64,000 bases of DNA from Alphaproteobacteria bacterium. Its GTDB lineage: Bacteria; Pseudomonadota; Alphaproteobacteria; DSM-16000; Inquilinaceae. Location: contig JANQKE010000117.1 in the NCBI GenBank assembly GCA_028281265.1, positions 1-64,000 of the forward strand, in the 5' to 3' direction. Shown one piece after another: positions 22,654-31,124 of this stretch. The notes under the pieces were generated by a model. The model worked only from the letters and a program-made list of their open reading frames with translations, searched no databases and was not told where the DNA came from. The position numbers and the translations under genes were made by a program. Position 1 is the first letter of the stretch; each line of letters begins with the position of its first letter.

Positions 22654-23337
22654 ATGACCAGCCGCGCCCGCCTCGCCCTGTTCGACTTCGACGGCACCCT
22701 GGTCGACAGCCTGGGCCTGATCGTCCGTACGTTCCACGCGGCGTTCGAGGAGAACGGGCTGCCCCCGCCGGACGCGTCCGCCATCCGGGAGACGGTGGGC
22801 CTGCCCTTGGCCGTATCGGTGCGGAGACTGCGCCCCGATCTCCCCGTGGCGGTGGCCGAAGCGGTGGTGGAGACCTATCTCGGCCTGTATGCCGAAGGGC
22901 AGCGGACGGCAGCAGGACATCCGCCGCTGTTCGACGGCGCGTCCGACGCGCTCGACGGGCTGGAGGCCGCGGGCTGGTGGCTGGGCATCGTCACCGGCAA
23001 GTCCCGTCGCGGCCTGATGGGTACGCTGGAACATATGGGGATAAGGGATCGCTTCGTGACCCTGCACAGTGCTGATGACGGACCCGGCAAGCCCCTGCCG
23101 GACCCCGCTCTGGCGGCGGCGGCGGCGGTCGGCGTCGCCCCGTCGGACTGTGTCGTCATCGGCGATACCGTGTACGATATCGCCATGGCGAAGGCCGCGA
23201 AGATGGCCGCGATCGGTGTCAGCTGGGGCTATCACGCGCCCGATGCCCTGGCCGGCGCCGGCGCGGCCGTGGTCCTCGACAGCTTCATCCCGCTACCGTC
23301 GACGGCGCTGGATCTTTGGGAACGGGCCGGGCGATGA
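22654..23337 (+). CDS. HAD-family phosphatase (phosphoglycolate phosphatase-like)
   Basis: A haloacid-dehalogenase superfamily hydrolase of 227 residues. Motif I with the nucleophile Asp is LFDFDGTLVDSLG. A helical cap domain follows. Motif II/III is GIVTGKSRRGL with K near GPGKPLPDP, and motif IV is VVIGDTVYDIAMAKAA. Closest families are Gph-like phosphoglycolate phosphatases and PpaX-type phosphatases; the substrate is not determined. It is often found next to an rluC gene in alphaproteobacteria, as here. Its TGA overlaps the AsmA ATG by 4 bases. Confidence 0.9.
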   Translation: MTSRARLALFDFDGTLVDSLGLIVRTFHAAFEENGLPPPDASAIRETVGLPLAVSVRRLRPDLPVAVAEAVVETYLGLYAEGQRTAAGHPPLFDGASDALDGLEAAGWWLGIVTGKSRRGLMGTLEHMGIRDRFVTLHSADDGPGKPLPDPALAAAAAVGVAPSDCVVIGDTVYDIAMAKAAKMAAIGVSWGYHAPDALAGAGAAVVLDSFIPLPSTALDLWERAGR

Positions 23338-25463
23338 AACTGATCGGACGCCTCCTCGTCGGCCTGGCCGGGCTGGTCGTCGTAGCGATCGCCGGCCTGG
23401 GCTTCTGGATCGTGTCCCTGGATCTCGATGCACAGCGTGATCGGCTGGCCCAGCGGGCATCGGCCGCATTGGGCCGGGACGTCACCATCGGCGGCCCGCT
23501 GTCGGTGACCTGGAACGACGGCCTGGCGGTGCGCCTGAGTGACATCGAAGTGGCGGGCCCCGGCGATCGTCCCGACCTGACCCTGCTGTCGGTGCCGACA
23601 CTCGACGCCCGGGTGGCGCTCGACGCTCTGCTGAGGGGGAACATCGCGGTCGAACACGTGGTTGCCGACGGCGCCACGGTCGCCCTGATCGAGTACGGGG
23701 ACGGGCGGCGGAACTGGCGGCTCGACCCGGCCGTCGGCGGACGGACGACCGCCGGGGGCGATGCCGGACTGACCCCGTTGCTGGGCAGCCGTCTGCACCT
23801 GACCAATGCGGTCGTGGAGATCGCCTCGCCCGACCGGTCTCGCCGGATCCTGATCGATCGGGTTGCGGTCGGTCCGTCCGGATCGGACGGCGCCATCGCC
23901 ATCGACGCAACGGCGGTTCTGGCGGGCCAGCAGCTCCGGATCGCCGCAACGGTCTTCCCCGTCAGCGGGATGCTCGACGGCGGCCCCGCCTGGCCGGTCG
24001 ATGCCCGGGTCGCGATCGGTGAGGCGGCGGTCACCGTGGCCGGGGATATCGGCCTGCCGACCGCCCGCTCCCGCTTCGACCTCCGCCTTGCCGGCGCGAT
24101 CCCCGCCTCCACCGCCCTGCAGGAGATCTGGCCCGGCGAATGGCCGGCCCTGGCGGAGGCCGAGTTCTCGGGCCGCCTCCGGGAGGTCGACCGGGTGCTC
24201 ATGCTCGGGGACCTGACGGGCAGGATCGGCGAGACCGACTTCGCGGCCGACTTGGCGATCGTCCCCGAAGAGCGGCCGATGCGGGTCACCGGCCTGCTCA
24301 GCCTGGGCCGGATCGAGGGGACGCCGGCGCCGCCCGACCCCTCCCGGACGCGGCTGATCCGGGACGTCCCGATCCCGTATGGCTGGATCGGACCGGTCGA
24401 AGGGGAGCTTCAGGTCGCGATGGCCGAGCTCGCCTGGGGTCGCCATCGGCTGACCGACGCGGTCGGCCGGGTCACGGTCGCGGACAGCAGCGCCGCACTG
24501 ACCGTGACCGATGGGAGGCTGTACGATGGTGTGGCGACGGGGACACTCCGCCTCGATGCGATCGGTCAGCAGGCCGATCTGACGGCGACCCTCCTCCAGG
24601 GGGATGTCGGCTTGCTCCTCGGCAATCGCCGGTTCGCGCAGGACATCAGCGGCCGGATCGACCTCGACATCGACCTGAGCGGGACCGGCGACCGCCTGCC
24701 GGCCGCGCTCGCGACGGCAGCGGGCACGATCGGCCTGATCCTGGGGCCCACGGAACTGGGTGCGCCCGAGCTTGGACTGCTCGGACGCTCCATCCTGAGC
24801 GCGCTCAACCGCAACGATCGCGCGGCGTCGGCGACGCTGAGCTGTGCCGCCCTCAGCGCCACCGTCGCCGACGGCGTTGCCCGCACCAACGGGTTCGTCG
24901 CCGAGACCGATCGCGCCACGATCGGCGGCGAGGCGGCCGTCGATCTGGGCTCCGAGGCGATCGACATCGCCTTGCGGACCCGCAACAAGGACACCAACCT
25001 GCTGCCGCTGACGCCGATCGTCCGGATCACGGGGACGATCCTGGATCCCCAGGCGACGACCGACGTGACCGAGATGCTGGTCCGCGGGGGTGCCGGCATC
25101 CTGCTCGGGGCGATCACACCGGCCGCCGTGCTGGTTCCCCTGGTCCAGCCCGGATCGGGCGGTCGACCCTGTGCCCGGGCGCTGGAGACCGGCGTGGCGG
25201 GCGATCCCGTTTTCGCCCCGGCAGCCGAGGCTGCGGGAGCCGCTGCCGGGGCGGCCGAACGCGCAGGGCACGCCATCGGCCAAGGCGCGCAGAGTGCCGG
25301 AAACGAGGCCCGCCGGGTGCTGGACGGGGTCGCGGGGACGGCCGCCGGCGCGGCCGATGCGGCGGCGGGCAGCCTCGGCGATGCGGCGGCCGATGCGGCC
25401 AGCGGTGCGGCCGGGGCGCTCGATGATCTGACCGACGGCTTGCGCGGAGTGTTCGGCCGTTGA
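23334..25463 (+). CDS. AsmA family protein
   Basis: A large membrane-anchored protein of the AsmA/TamB-like group thought to help lipid transport or outer-membrane homeostasis. The 709-residue product has an N-terminal TM helix (LLVGLAGLVVVAIAGLGFWI) and the AsmA start (RASAALGRDVTIGGPLSVTW). A long beta-rich periplasmic body follows, then the AsmA C-terminal motif region (TATLSCAALSATVADGVART, VDLGSEAIDIALRTR). The last 85 residues are unusual: an Ala/Gly-rich, probably helical tail (AAGAADAAAGSLGDAAADAA). Start at 23334 by 4-base overlap with the upstream stop. Confidence 0.88.
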   Translation: MKLIGRLLVGLAGLVVVAIAGLGFWIVSLDLDAQRDRLAQRASAALGRDVTIGGPLSVTWNDGLAVRLSDIEVAGPGDRPDLTLLSVPTLDARVALDALLRGNIAVEHVVADGATVALIEYGDGRRNWRLDPAVGGRTTAGGDAGLTPLLGSRLHLTNAVVEIASPDRSRRILIDRVAVGPSGSDGAIAIDATAVLAGQQLRIAATVFPVSGMLDGGPAWPVDARVAIGEAAVTVAGDIGLPTARSRFDLRLAGAIPASTALQEIWPGEWPALAEAEFSGRLREVDRVLMLGDLTGRIGETDFAADLAIVPEERPMRVTGLLSLGRIEGTPAPPDPSRTRLIRDVPIPYGWIGPVEGELQVAMAELAWGRHRLTDAVGRVTVADSSAALTVTDGRLYDGVATGTLRLDAIGQQADLTATLLQGDVGLLLGNRRFAQDISGRIDLDIDLSGTGDRLPAALATAAGTIGLILGPTELGAPELGLLGRSILSALNRNDRAASATLSCAALSATVADGVARTNGFVAETDRATIGGEAAVDLGSEAIDIALRTRNKDTNLLPLTPIVRITGTILDPQATTDVTEMLVRGGAGILLGAITPAAVLVPLVQPGSGGRPCARALETGVAGDPVFAPAAEAAGAAAGAAERAGHAIGQGAQSAGNEARRVLDGVAGTAAGAADAAAGSLGDAAADAASGAAGALDDLTDGLRGVFGR

Positions 25464-25593
25464 TACCGCGCCCGGGCGACCCGACCACGGCCCTTACAGG
25501 TCGATTCGCCCCGGCATCCCTCCCGCCGCACCGCCGCCGATCGCTTCCGGCCCCGATATCGACACACCCATCGCTGACCGAACCAAACACCCG

Positions 25594-26295
25594 ATGAAAC
25601 GCTTCTACCGGACCGTATCGGTGATCGACACCGACACCGGCTTTGGCATCACCTTGGACACCCGACCGGTCCACACACCCGAACGTCAGCCCCTGGACGT
25701 TCCGACCCGCACGCTGGCAGACGCGATCGCCGAGGAATGGGCCGGCCAAGGCCCTACGATCGATCCGTCCGGCATGCCGCTGACCCAGTTGAGCAACGTC
25801 GTCATCGATCGGGTTGCCCCCGACCCTGCGCCGATCCGAGCGGAACTGGTCGCCTATGGCGGCAGCGATCTGCTGTGCTATCGCGCCGATGCCCCGGCCA
25901 GCCTGTGCCGGAGGGAGAGCCAGGCCTGGGACCCGTTGCTCGACTGGGCCGCGGATGCGCTCGGGGCCCGGCTCACGGTGACCTCGGGGGTGGTGCACAA
26001 CGCCCAGCCGGCCGAAGCCCTGGCGGCGTTCGGGCGGCATATCGGGGCGCTGGCGCCGTTCGAGCTGGCCGGGGTCAGGGCTGCCGCTGGACATCTCGGC
26101 TCCCTGGTCCTGGCCCTGGCGCTGCACGGCGGCCGGATCGATGCCGTCGCCGCCCACGCCGCAGCGACGGTGGACGAGGCCTTTCAGGCCGAGCGATGGG
26201 GTCCGGACGGGGAGGCGATCCGACGCCAGGCGGCCATCCTGGCGGAGCTCGAACAGATCGAACGGTTCCTGCGGGCCCTGGGTGCCGGTGCCTGA
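25594..26295 (+). CDS. ATP12 family F1-ATPase assembly chaperone
   Basis: ATP12 proteins chaperone the alpha subunit during F1-ATPase assembly and are typical of alphaproteobacteria and mitochondria. The 233-residue product begins MKRFYRTVSVIDTDTGFGIT and has the family marks LDTRPVHTPERQPLDVPTR, IAEEWAGQGPTIDPSGMPLT, DLLCYRADAPASLCRRESQA, WDPLLDWAADALGARLTVT and the C-terminal AFQAERWGPDGEA. The ATG at 25594 sits 130 bp downstream of the AsmA gene; it may have its own promoter. Repeat copy B lies downstream. Confidence 0.93.
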   Translation: MKRFYRTVSVIDTDTGFGITLDTRPVHTPERQPLDVPTRTLADAIAEEWAGQGPTIDPSGMPLTQLSNVVIDRVAPDPAPIRAELVAYGGSDLLCYRADAPASLCRRESQAWDPLLDWAADALGARLTVTSGVVHNAQPAEALAAFGRHIGALAPFELAGVRAAAGHLGSLVLALALHGGRIDAVAAHAAATVDEAFQAERWGPDGEAIRRQAAILAELEQIERFLRALGAGA

Positions 26296-26458
26296 TCGGC
26301 GCTGCCGTCCCGCCCCCCGGGGTTCCTAACGTCGCCGTCGCGGTCTCGCCACCTCCGGCCTGGCGTGCTATCGGCCCATGCGGGACGGTTTGACGCGGCC
26401 GGCACGTCGCCCGTGGCGGATCGCGGCACCCCGTCTTCAAGCTCAATCAAGCCGCGCT

Positions 26459-26562
26459 GGAGCGTCCCACGTCCGAACGGACGCAGATAAGATGCTCTAA
26501 TCCTTTGAAGTAGATCAACTTATCCGCGATCAGATGACTCCATCTGAACGCAGGTCGATCTA
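26459..26562 (+). repeat. Composite palindromic repeat, copy B
   Basis: Same orientation as copies A, E and F. IR1 has a worn left arm (GGAGCGTCCCACGTCCG) but an intact right arm CGGACGCAGATAAGATGCTC. The linker is TAATCCTTTGAAG. IR2 runs from TAGATCAACT to the terminal GATCTA at 26562 with CAGATGACTCCATCTG at its centre. It lies between the ATP12 gene and pccB, 22 bp before the pccB start. Confidence 0.85.
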
Positions 26563-26584
26563 ACCCACGGAGTGCCGCCGAACC

Positions 26585-28117
26585 ATGCGAGAGATCCTCG
26601 AACAGCTCGAAAGCAAGCGAGCAGCCGCCCGGGCCGGCGGCGGGGAGCGGCGGATCAAGGCGCAACACGGCAAGGGCAAGCTGACCGCGCGGGAGCGGCT
26701 GGAGATCCTGCTCGACCCCGGCTCGTTCGAAGAGTTCGACACCTATGTCGAGCATCGGTGCACCGATTTCGGCATGCAGGATCAGCGTGTTCCCGGTGAC
26801 GGCGTGGTGACCGGCCACGGCACCGTCAACGGCCGGCTGGTGTTCGTCTTCAGCCAGGACTTCACGGTGTTCGGCGGTTCGTTGTCGGAAACCCATGCCG
26901 AGAAGATCTGCAAGATCATGGACCACGCGATGCGGGTCGGCGCACCGGTGATCGGCCTGAACGATTCCGGCGGCGCCCGTATCCAGGAAGGCGTGGCGTC
27001 GCTCGGTGGCTATGCCGAGGTGTTCCAGCGCAACGTGCTGGCCTCCGGGGTGGTGCCGCAGATCAGCTTGATCATGGGACCGTGCGCCGGCGGGGCGGTC
27101 TACTCCCCCGCGATGACCGACGTCATCTTCATGGTCAAAGACACGTCCTACATGTTCGTGACCGGCCCCGACGTGGTGAAGACGGTCACCCACGAGGTGG
27201 TCACGGCCGAGGAACTGGGCGGGGCGGTCACCCACACGACCAAATCCTCGGTCGCCGACTGCGCGTTCGAAAACGATGTCGACGCGCTGCTCAACCTGCG
27301 CCGGTTCGTGGACTTCCTGCCGCTGTCGAACCGGGAACGGCCGCCCTCCCGCCCCACGGCCGACCCGGCCGACCGGGTCGAGATCGGGCTCGACACCCTC
27401 GTGCCCGACAGCCCCAACAAGCCCTACGACATGCGCGAGCTGATCGAGAAGGTCGTCGACGAAGGCGACTTCTTCGAACTGCAGCCCAGCTACGCCCGGA
27501 ACATCCTGATCGGCTTCGGCCGGTTGCAGGGTCACACCGTCGGCTTCGTCGCCAACCAGCCGATGGTGCTCGCCGGGTGCCTGGACATCGACAGCTCCCG
27601 CAAGGCCGCCCGGTTCGTGCGGTTCTGCGACTGCTTCAACATCCCGATCGTCACCTTGGTCGACGTGCCCGGCTTTCTGCCCGGCACCAGCCAGGAATAT
27701 GGCGGCATCATCAAGCACGGCGCAAAACTGCTGTTCGCCTATGCCGAAGCCACCGTGCCCAAGGTGACGGTGATCACCCGCAAGGCCTATGGCGGCGCCT
27801 ACGACGTCATGGCGTCAAAGCATCTGCGCGGCGACATCAACTACGCCTGGCCGACGGCGGAAATCGCCGTCATGGGGCCGAAAGGAGCGGTCGAGATCAT
27901 CTTCCGCGGCGATGCCGGCGATCCCGCCAAGATCGAGGCCCGGACCGAAGAGTACCGGCACAAGTTCGCCAACCCGTTCATCGCGGCCAGCCGGGGCTTC
28001 ATCGACGATGTGATCTTCCCGCGCAACACCCGCCGTCGGCTGTGCCGGGCGCTGGCGATGCTGCGCGACAAGGACCTCAAGAACCCGTGGAAGAAGCACG
28101 ACAACATCCCTTTGTAG
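26585..28117 (+). CDS. pccB: Propionyl-CoA carboxylase beta (carboxyltransferase) subunit
   Basis: This subunit transfers carboxyl from biotin to propionyl-CoA, leading to methylmalonyl-CoA in odd-chain fatty acid, Val and Ile breakdown. The 510-residue length fits the family. Landmarks: [108 protein letters not shown] and the C-terminal NIPL. The alpha (biotin) subunit is not in the window, so the two subunits are unlinked or lie further away. The ATG follows CACGGAGTGCC. Confidence 0.93.
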   Translation: MREILEQLESKRAAARAGGGERRIKAQHGKGKLTARERLEILLDPGSFEEFDTYVEHRCTDFGMQDQRVPGDGVVTGHGTVNGRLVFVFSQDFTVFGGSLSETHAEKICKIMDHAMRVGAPVIGLNDSGGARIQEGVASLGGYAEVFQRNVLASGVVPQISLIMGPCAGGAVYSPAMTDVIFMVKDTSYMFVTGPDVVKTVTHEVVTAEELGGAVTHTTKSSVADCAFENDVDALLNLRRFVDFLPLSNRERPPSRPTADPADRVEIGLDTLVPDSPNKPYDMRELIEKVVDEGDFFELQPSYARNILIGFGRLQGHTVGFVANQPMVLAGCLDIDSSRKAARFVRFCDCFNIPIVTLVDVPGFLPGTSQEYGGIIKHGAKLLFAYAEATVPKVTVITRKAYGGAYDVMASKHLRGDINYAWPTAEIAVMGPKGAVEIIFRGDAGDPAKIEARTEEYRHKFANPFIAASRGFIDDVIFPRNTRRRLCRALAMLRDKDLKNPWKKHDNIPL

Positions 28118-28247
28118 AACCGTGAGCCCGGGCCCGAGGTTGATCGCAGCGCATCGTCGGGGTTGGGGACCGTCCACCGTTTCCCCAATTGCCCCCATGA
28201 TCCACAGGGCAACTCACAGCTTTGTTCGGCATGGTGTGATCCGGTTC
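28118..28247. other. Gene-free region downstream of pccB
   Basis: The region between pccB and rpmJ (28118-28551) has no ORF with coding character. The GC-rich GAGCCCGGGCCCGAGG immediately after pccB could form a short hairpin, but no T-tract follows. The rest of the gap holds a 130-bp repeat and a candidate promoter, listed separately. Confidence 0.4.
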
Positions 28248-28380
28248 GACGACGGGGCGTAGTACCGGTTTGCACTGAGGCGACCTGATCCCAGACCGTC
28301 CTTAGCGTTCAAGCGCCCCCGCGAGGCCTTCCTCGCACAAGCGCGAGCGCACTGGCCACGTCGCGACGAGCCTTGCCCCT
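28248..28380 (+). repeat. Intergenic repeat family 3, copy 1
   Basis: A stretch of about 120-130 bp recurring at 62812-62938. Shared blocks in order: TACCGGTT, GAGG.GAC, GTTCAA.GCC, GCGAGGCCTTCC, CGCAC.AGCGCG and GGCCACGTCGCGAC, followed by CCTT.CCC. Spacing between blocks is nearly constant, with only small gaps. There is no coding frame common to the two copies. It could be a mobile or RNA-level element; its nature is unknown. Confidence 0.7.
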
Positions 28381-28439
28381 CACCCGTCGGCGCAAGGTGA
28401 AACCCGGGTACGGATGACCCAGCGTTGCCGTCAGCGGCG

Positions 28440-28470
28440 TTGACTTGGCCGGGGCGACGGCGATAGGAAG
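28440..28470 (+). promoter_or_regulatory. Candidate promoter for rpmJ
   Basis: TTGACT at 28440-28445 is followed after 16-17 bp by GATAGGA. That is a plausible -35/-10 pair for a housekeeping sigma factor, giving a leader of about 70 nt before rpmJ. It is a pattern match only. Confidence 0.3.
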
Positions 28471-28551
28471 CTGCCGTCCTCGCATCCCGGGCGCGGTTTG
28501 CGACCTTGCAGTGCGTGCCGGTATCAGCCGTTCGTTCGAAGGTTTCCGATC

Positions 28552-28677
28552 ATGAAAGTCGCCAACTCGATCAAGACGCTCAAGAAGCGTCACCGCGCCT
28601 GCCGCGTCATCCGCCGCAAGGGCCGCGTCTACGTCATCAACAAGGAAAACCCGCGCTTCAAGGCCCGCCAGGGCTGA
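28552..28677 (+). CDS. rpmJ: 50S ribosomal protein L36
   Basis: L36 (bL36) is the smallest large-subunit ribosomal protein. The 41-residue product [20 protein letters not shown]... continues [21 protein letters not shown]. The [16 protein letters not shown] start and [11 protein letters not shown] end match the long bL36 type common in alphaproteobacteria. That type has one Cys at position 17 and lacks the full zinc ribbon (C-x2-C...C...H) of the short type. It is monocistronic, with a strong hairpin terminator 28 bp downstream. Confidence 0.95.
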   Translation: MKVANSIKTLKKRHRACRVIRRKGRVYVINKENPRFKARQG

Positions 28678-28705
28678 CCGCCGGGCCTTTCCTCGGCACT
28701 GACAG

Positions 28706-28737
28706 ACGCCGCTCCCGACCCCGGGGGCGGCGTTTTT
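28706..28737 (+). terminator. Rho-independent terminator of rpmJ
   Basis: GC-rich hairpin with arms ACGCCGC (28706-28712) and GCGGCGT (28727-28733), extended by TCCC/GGGG, running directly into TTTTT. This is the clearest intrinsic terminator in the window. Confidence 0.85.
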
Positions 28738-28757
28738 CGTTGCGCCTGCCGGTCCTG

Positions 28758-28793
28758 GAGCAAGATGACATGAGGGTGCCTCACCCTCATGTC
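28758..28793. repeat. 12-bp-stem hairpin after rpmJ
   Basis: GACATGAGGGTG (28767-28778) pairs perfectly with CACCCTCATGTC (28782-28793) around a 3-base loop. The preceding GGAGCAAGAT resembles the start of the palindrome at 7962. There is no T-run, so this is more likely a dispersed palindrome than a second terminator. Confidence 0.45.
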
Positions 28794-28810
28794 TGAAGCC
28801 CGCTCTCCAA

Positions 28811-28874
28811 AGTGAGAATAAGAGTGGGATTCAGACGTCACGTGCGATCGCACGCGACGCCATCCCGCTCTAGG
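28811..28874 (+). repeat. Palindromic repeat family 2, copy 1
   Basis: AGAGTGGGATTCAGACGTCA, then the internal palindrome GTGCGATCGCAC, then GCGACGCCATCCCGCTCTAG. Outer arms AGAGTGGGAT and ATCCCGCTCT pair. The second copy is at 40966-41050. This copy lies 32 bp upstream of the small basic gene at 28907. Confidence 0.7.
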
Positions 28875-28906
28875 CGGACCCGCAACCGCAGCCCGGAGCC
28901 TGCCCC

Positions 28907-29110
28907 ATGTCCCGCAAGCACAAACCGCCACCGTCCCCGCCGCAACGGCGGCGCGATCCCCATGCCCTGGCCGCCCGCCGCCTCGGCCATCGGGTGGTCG
29001 CCAGCAAGAAACGCTACCGCCGCAAGGACCGGTTCCCAAACCAGGGGGACCGGTCCTCGTCGTTTACCGCCCCCCTCCCCCACCCGGTCCAAAGGTCGCA
29101 GAACGCTTGA
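28907..29110 (+). CDS. Small basic protein, weakly ArfA-like
   Basis: A 67-residue, strongly basic protein (many Arg/Lys, pI clearly alkaline) that I cannot name with confidence. The central stretch DPHALAARRLGHRVVASKKR followed by YRRKDRF recalls the ribosome-rescue factor ArfA, which has an A..L.....R..V...KK....RK pattern. The rest does not match. The N-terminus MSRKHKPPPSPPQRRR and Ser/Pro-rich C-terminus look disordered. A GGAG lies about 10 bases upstream of the ATG. ArfA-like, ribosome-associated, or generic nucleic-acid-binding are all open. Confidence 0.55.
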   Translation: MSRKHKPPPSPPQRRRDPHALAARRLGHRVVASKKRYRRKDRFPNQGDRSSSFTAPLPHPVQRSQNA

Positions 29111-29186
29111 GTCTTCATCTCGCCTCTTGCGCCGCCATGCAAATTGGTATTACCACTTTCGCCGGGAGATGAGGGAGCCTGGAACG

Positions 29187-29639
29187 ATGACCCAAGGGAG
29201 CGGCGCGCCGGCGGAACCCGGTGGAGGAGCGGATGGGCGACTGACCGTCCTGTACAATGGGGATTGCCCGGTCTGCGCTGCCGGGATCGCCGTCGTCCGG
29301 CGCAACGACCGGTCCGGAGCGCGGATCAACCTGATCGATGTCCAGGCCGCCCCGGAGGCGCTCGCCCAGGCGGGGATTACCAAGGACGCGGTCGTCCGGC
29401 GCCTCTACACCGTCGACCCCGGGGGCGGGCGGCGGCGCGGCCTGGCGGCGTTCACCGCCATCGGGGACGCGATTCCGCGCTTGGGCTGGCTGTCGGCCAT
29501 CGCCCGCCTGCCGCTGATCGGCTGGCTGGCCCATCAGGGCTACGAGCGGGTGTTGGTCCCCCTGCTGTATCGCTGGAACCAGGCCCGTACCCGCCGGCGG
29601 ACGGGAGATCCTTCGACCGCCACCGATCGGCTCGGCTGA
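29187..29639 (+). CDS. DCC-type thiol-disulfide oxidoreductase (DUF393)
   Basis: A 150-residue member of the DUF393/DCC family, small proteins with a CxxC motif and predicted thioredoxin-like redox role. The signature is VLYNGDCPVCAAGIAVVRRN at about 20-40 (Cys-Pro-Val-Cys). Then come VRRLYTVDPGGGRRRGLAAF, AIPRLGWLSAIARLPLIGWL (the hydrophobic family segment) and a basic C-terminal tail. The ATG at 29187 is chosen because it precedes the conserved start. glcF follows after 35 bp, possibly co-transcribed. Confidence 0.85.
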   Translation: MTQGSGAPAEPGGGADGRLTVLYNGDCPVCAAGIAVVRRNDRSGARINLIDVQAAPEALAQAGITKDAVVRRLYTVDPGGGRRRGLAAFTAIGDAIPRLGWLSAIARLPLIGWLAHQGYERVLVPLLYRWNQARTRRRTGDPSTATDRLG

Positions 29640-29674
29640 GCCGGTCCCCTTCCGAACCGACGGGCCCGCCTTCC

Positions 29675-31051
29675 ATGCAGACCAACTTCTCGATCACTCA
29701 GCTTGCCGATTCCGCAATGGCGGAGAGCGAGAAGATCCTGCGGACGTGCGTGCATTGCGGCTTCTGCCTGGCCACCTGCCCGACCTACCAGATCCTGGGC
29801 GACGAACTCGACAGCCCGCGCGGCCGGATCTACCAGATCAAGGAGATGTTCGAGTCCGGCCGGGACGCGCCGGAAACGGTGGTCACCCATGTCGACCGGT
29901 GTCTGTCGTGCCTGTCCTGCATGAGCACCTGCCCGTCGGGCGTGCACTACATGCACCTGGTCGACCATGCCCGCGCCCACATCAACGAGACCTATGATCG
30001 GCCCCTGCACGACAAGGCGCTGCGCTGGGTGCTCAAGACCGTGCTGCCGAACCCCGCCCTGTTCCGGCTCGCCCTGATCGGCGCGATGATCGGCCGACCC
30101 CTGGCACCGCTGCTGCCGGCCGGTGTGATGTTCGACCGGCTGAAGGCGATGCTGTCCCTGGCACCCCAGCGCCTGCCGCCGCCCAGTGCCGTCGACCGGC
30201 CGCAGGTGTTGCCGCCGGACGGCCCGCGGCGGAAGCGGGTGGCGATCCTGACCGGCTGTGCCCAGCCGGTCCTGGATCCGGAGATCAACGAGGCGACGGT
30301 CCGCCTGCTGAACCGCCATGGCGTCGAAGTGGTGGTGGCCAAGGGGGTCGGCTGCTGCGGCGCCCTGACCCATCACATGGGCGAAGAGGCGCCCGCCCTG
30401 CGCTCCGCCAAAGCCAACATCGACGCCTGGTGGCGGGAGACGATCGACGGTGGCGGGCCCGGTCTGGATGCGATCGTGATCACCACCTCGGGCTGCGGCA
30501 CGACGATCAAGGACTACGCGTTCATGCTGCGGGACGACCCGGCCTATTCTGACAAGGCCGCGGCGATCAGCGCGCTGACCCGGGACCTGACCGAGTTCCT
30601 GGACGATCACGGTCTGATGGACCCGGTGATCGAAACCGGCCACCGGGTGACCTATCACTCCGCCTGCTCAATGCAGCACGGCCAGCAGATCAAGACCCAG
30701 CCGATCGACCTGCTCAAGGCCGCCGGTTTCAAGGTCCGCCAGCCGGCGGATGCGCATCTGTGCTGCGGGTCGGCCGGCACCTACAATCTGCTGCAACCGG
30801 ACCTCGCCACCACGCTGCGTGACCGCAAGGTCGGCACTCTCGAACGCACGAAGCCCGAGATCATCGTCGCCGGCAATATCGGCTGCATGACCCAGATCGG
30901 TACCGGTACCGGTGTGCCGATCGCGCATACCGCCTCTTTGCTCGACTGGGCGACCGGGGGCCCCAAGCCGTTGGCCCTGGCCGGTTTCCGGGACCCCGCC
31001 CCCAGGCTGACCAACACTGCCAAGGCCGCCCCGGCGATCGCCGCGGAATAG
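29675..31051 (+). CDS. glcF: Glycolate oxidase iron-sulfur subunit GlcF
   Basis: GlcF carries two [4Fe-4S] clusters and two CCG domains of the membrane-associated glycolate dehydrogenase GlcDEF. The 458-residue product has ferredoxin motifs CVHCGFCLATCPTY and CLSCLSCMSTCPSG, then CCG-type motifs GVGCCGALTHHMG and LCCGSAGTYNLLQP, and TTSGCGTTIKDYA. The ATG at 29675 gives MQTNFSITQLADS, the usual start. No glcD or glcE is present on either side, which is unusual because they are normally adjacent upstream. Confidence 0.93.
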   Translation: MQTNFSITQLADSAMAESEKILRTCVHCGFCLATCPTYQILGDELDSPRGRIYQIKEMFESGRDAPETVVTHVDRCLSCLSCMSTCPSGVHYMHLVDHARAHINETYDRPLHDKALRWVLKTVLPNPALFRLALIGAMIGRPLAPLLPAGVMFDRLKAMLSLAPQRLPPPSAVDRPQVLPPDGPRRKRVAILTGCAQPVLDPEINEATVRLLNRHGVEVVVAKGVGCCGALTHHMGEEAPALRSAKANIDAWWRETIDGGGPGLDAIVITTSGCGTTIKDYAFMLRDDPAYSDKAAAISALTRDLTEFLDDHGLMDPVIETGHRVTYHSACSMQHGQQIKTQPIDLLKAAGFKVRQPADAHLCCGSAGTYNLLQPDLATTLRDRKVGTLERTKPEIIVAGNIGCMTQIGTGTGVPIAHTASLLDWATGGPKPLALAGFRDPAPRLTNTAKAAPAIAAE

Positions 31052-31124
31052 CCCTGCCCGGGCGGATCGGCACCGGACCCGGTCTTCGCTTGTGCGGCCC
31101 TGCGAATCGGCCCAGCCGGATGCC

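Noticed and set aside
26459-26562. Rho-independent terminator after the ATP12 gene
   Set aside because: The hairpin belongs to the dispersed composite family, lacks a T-tract and occurs in unrelated contexts including upstream of genes.
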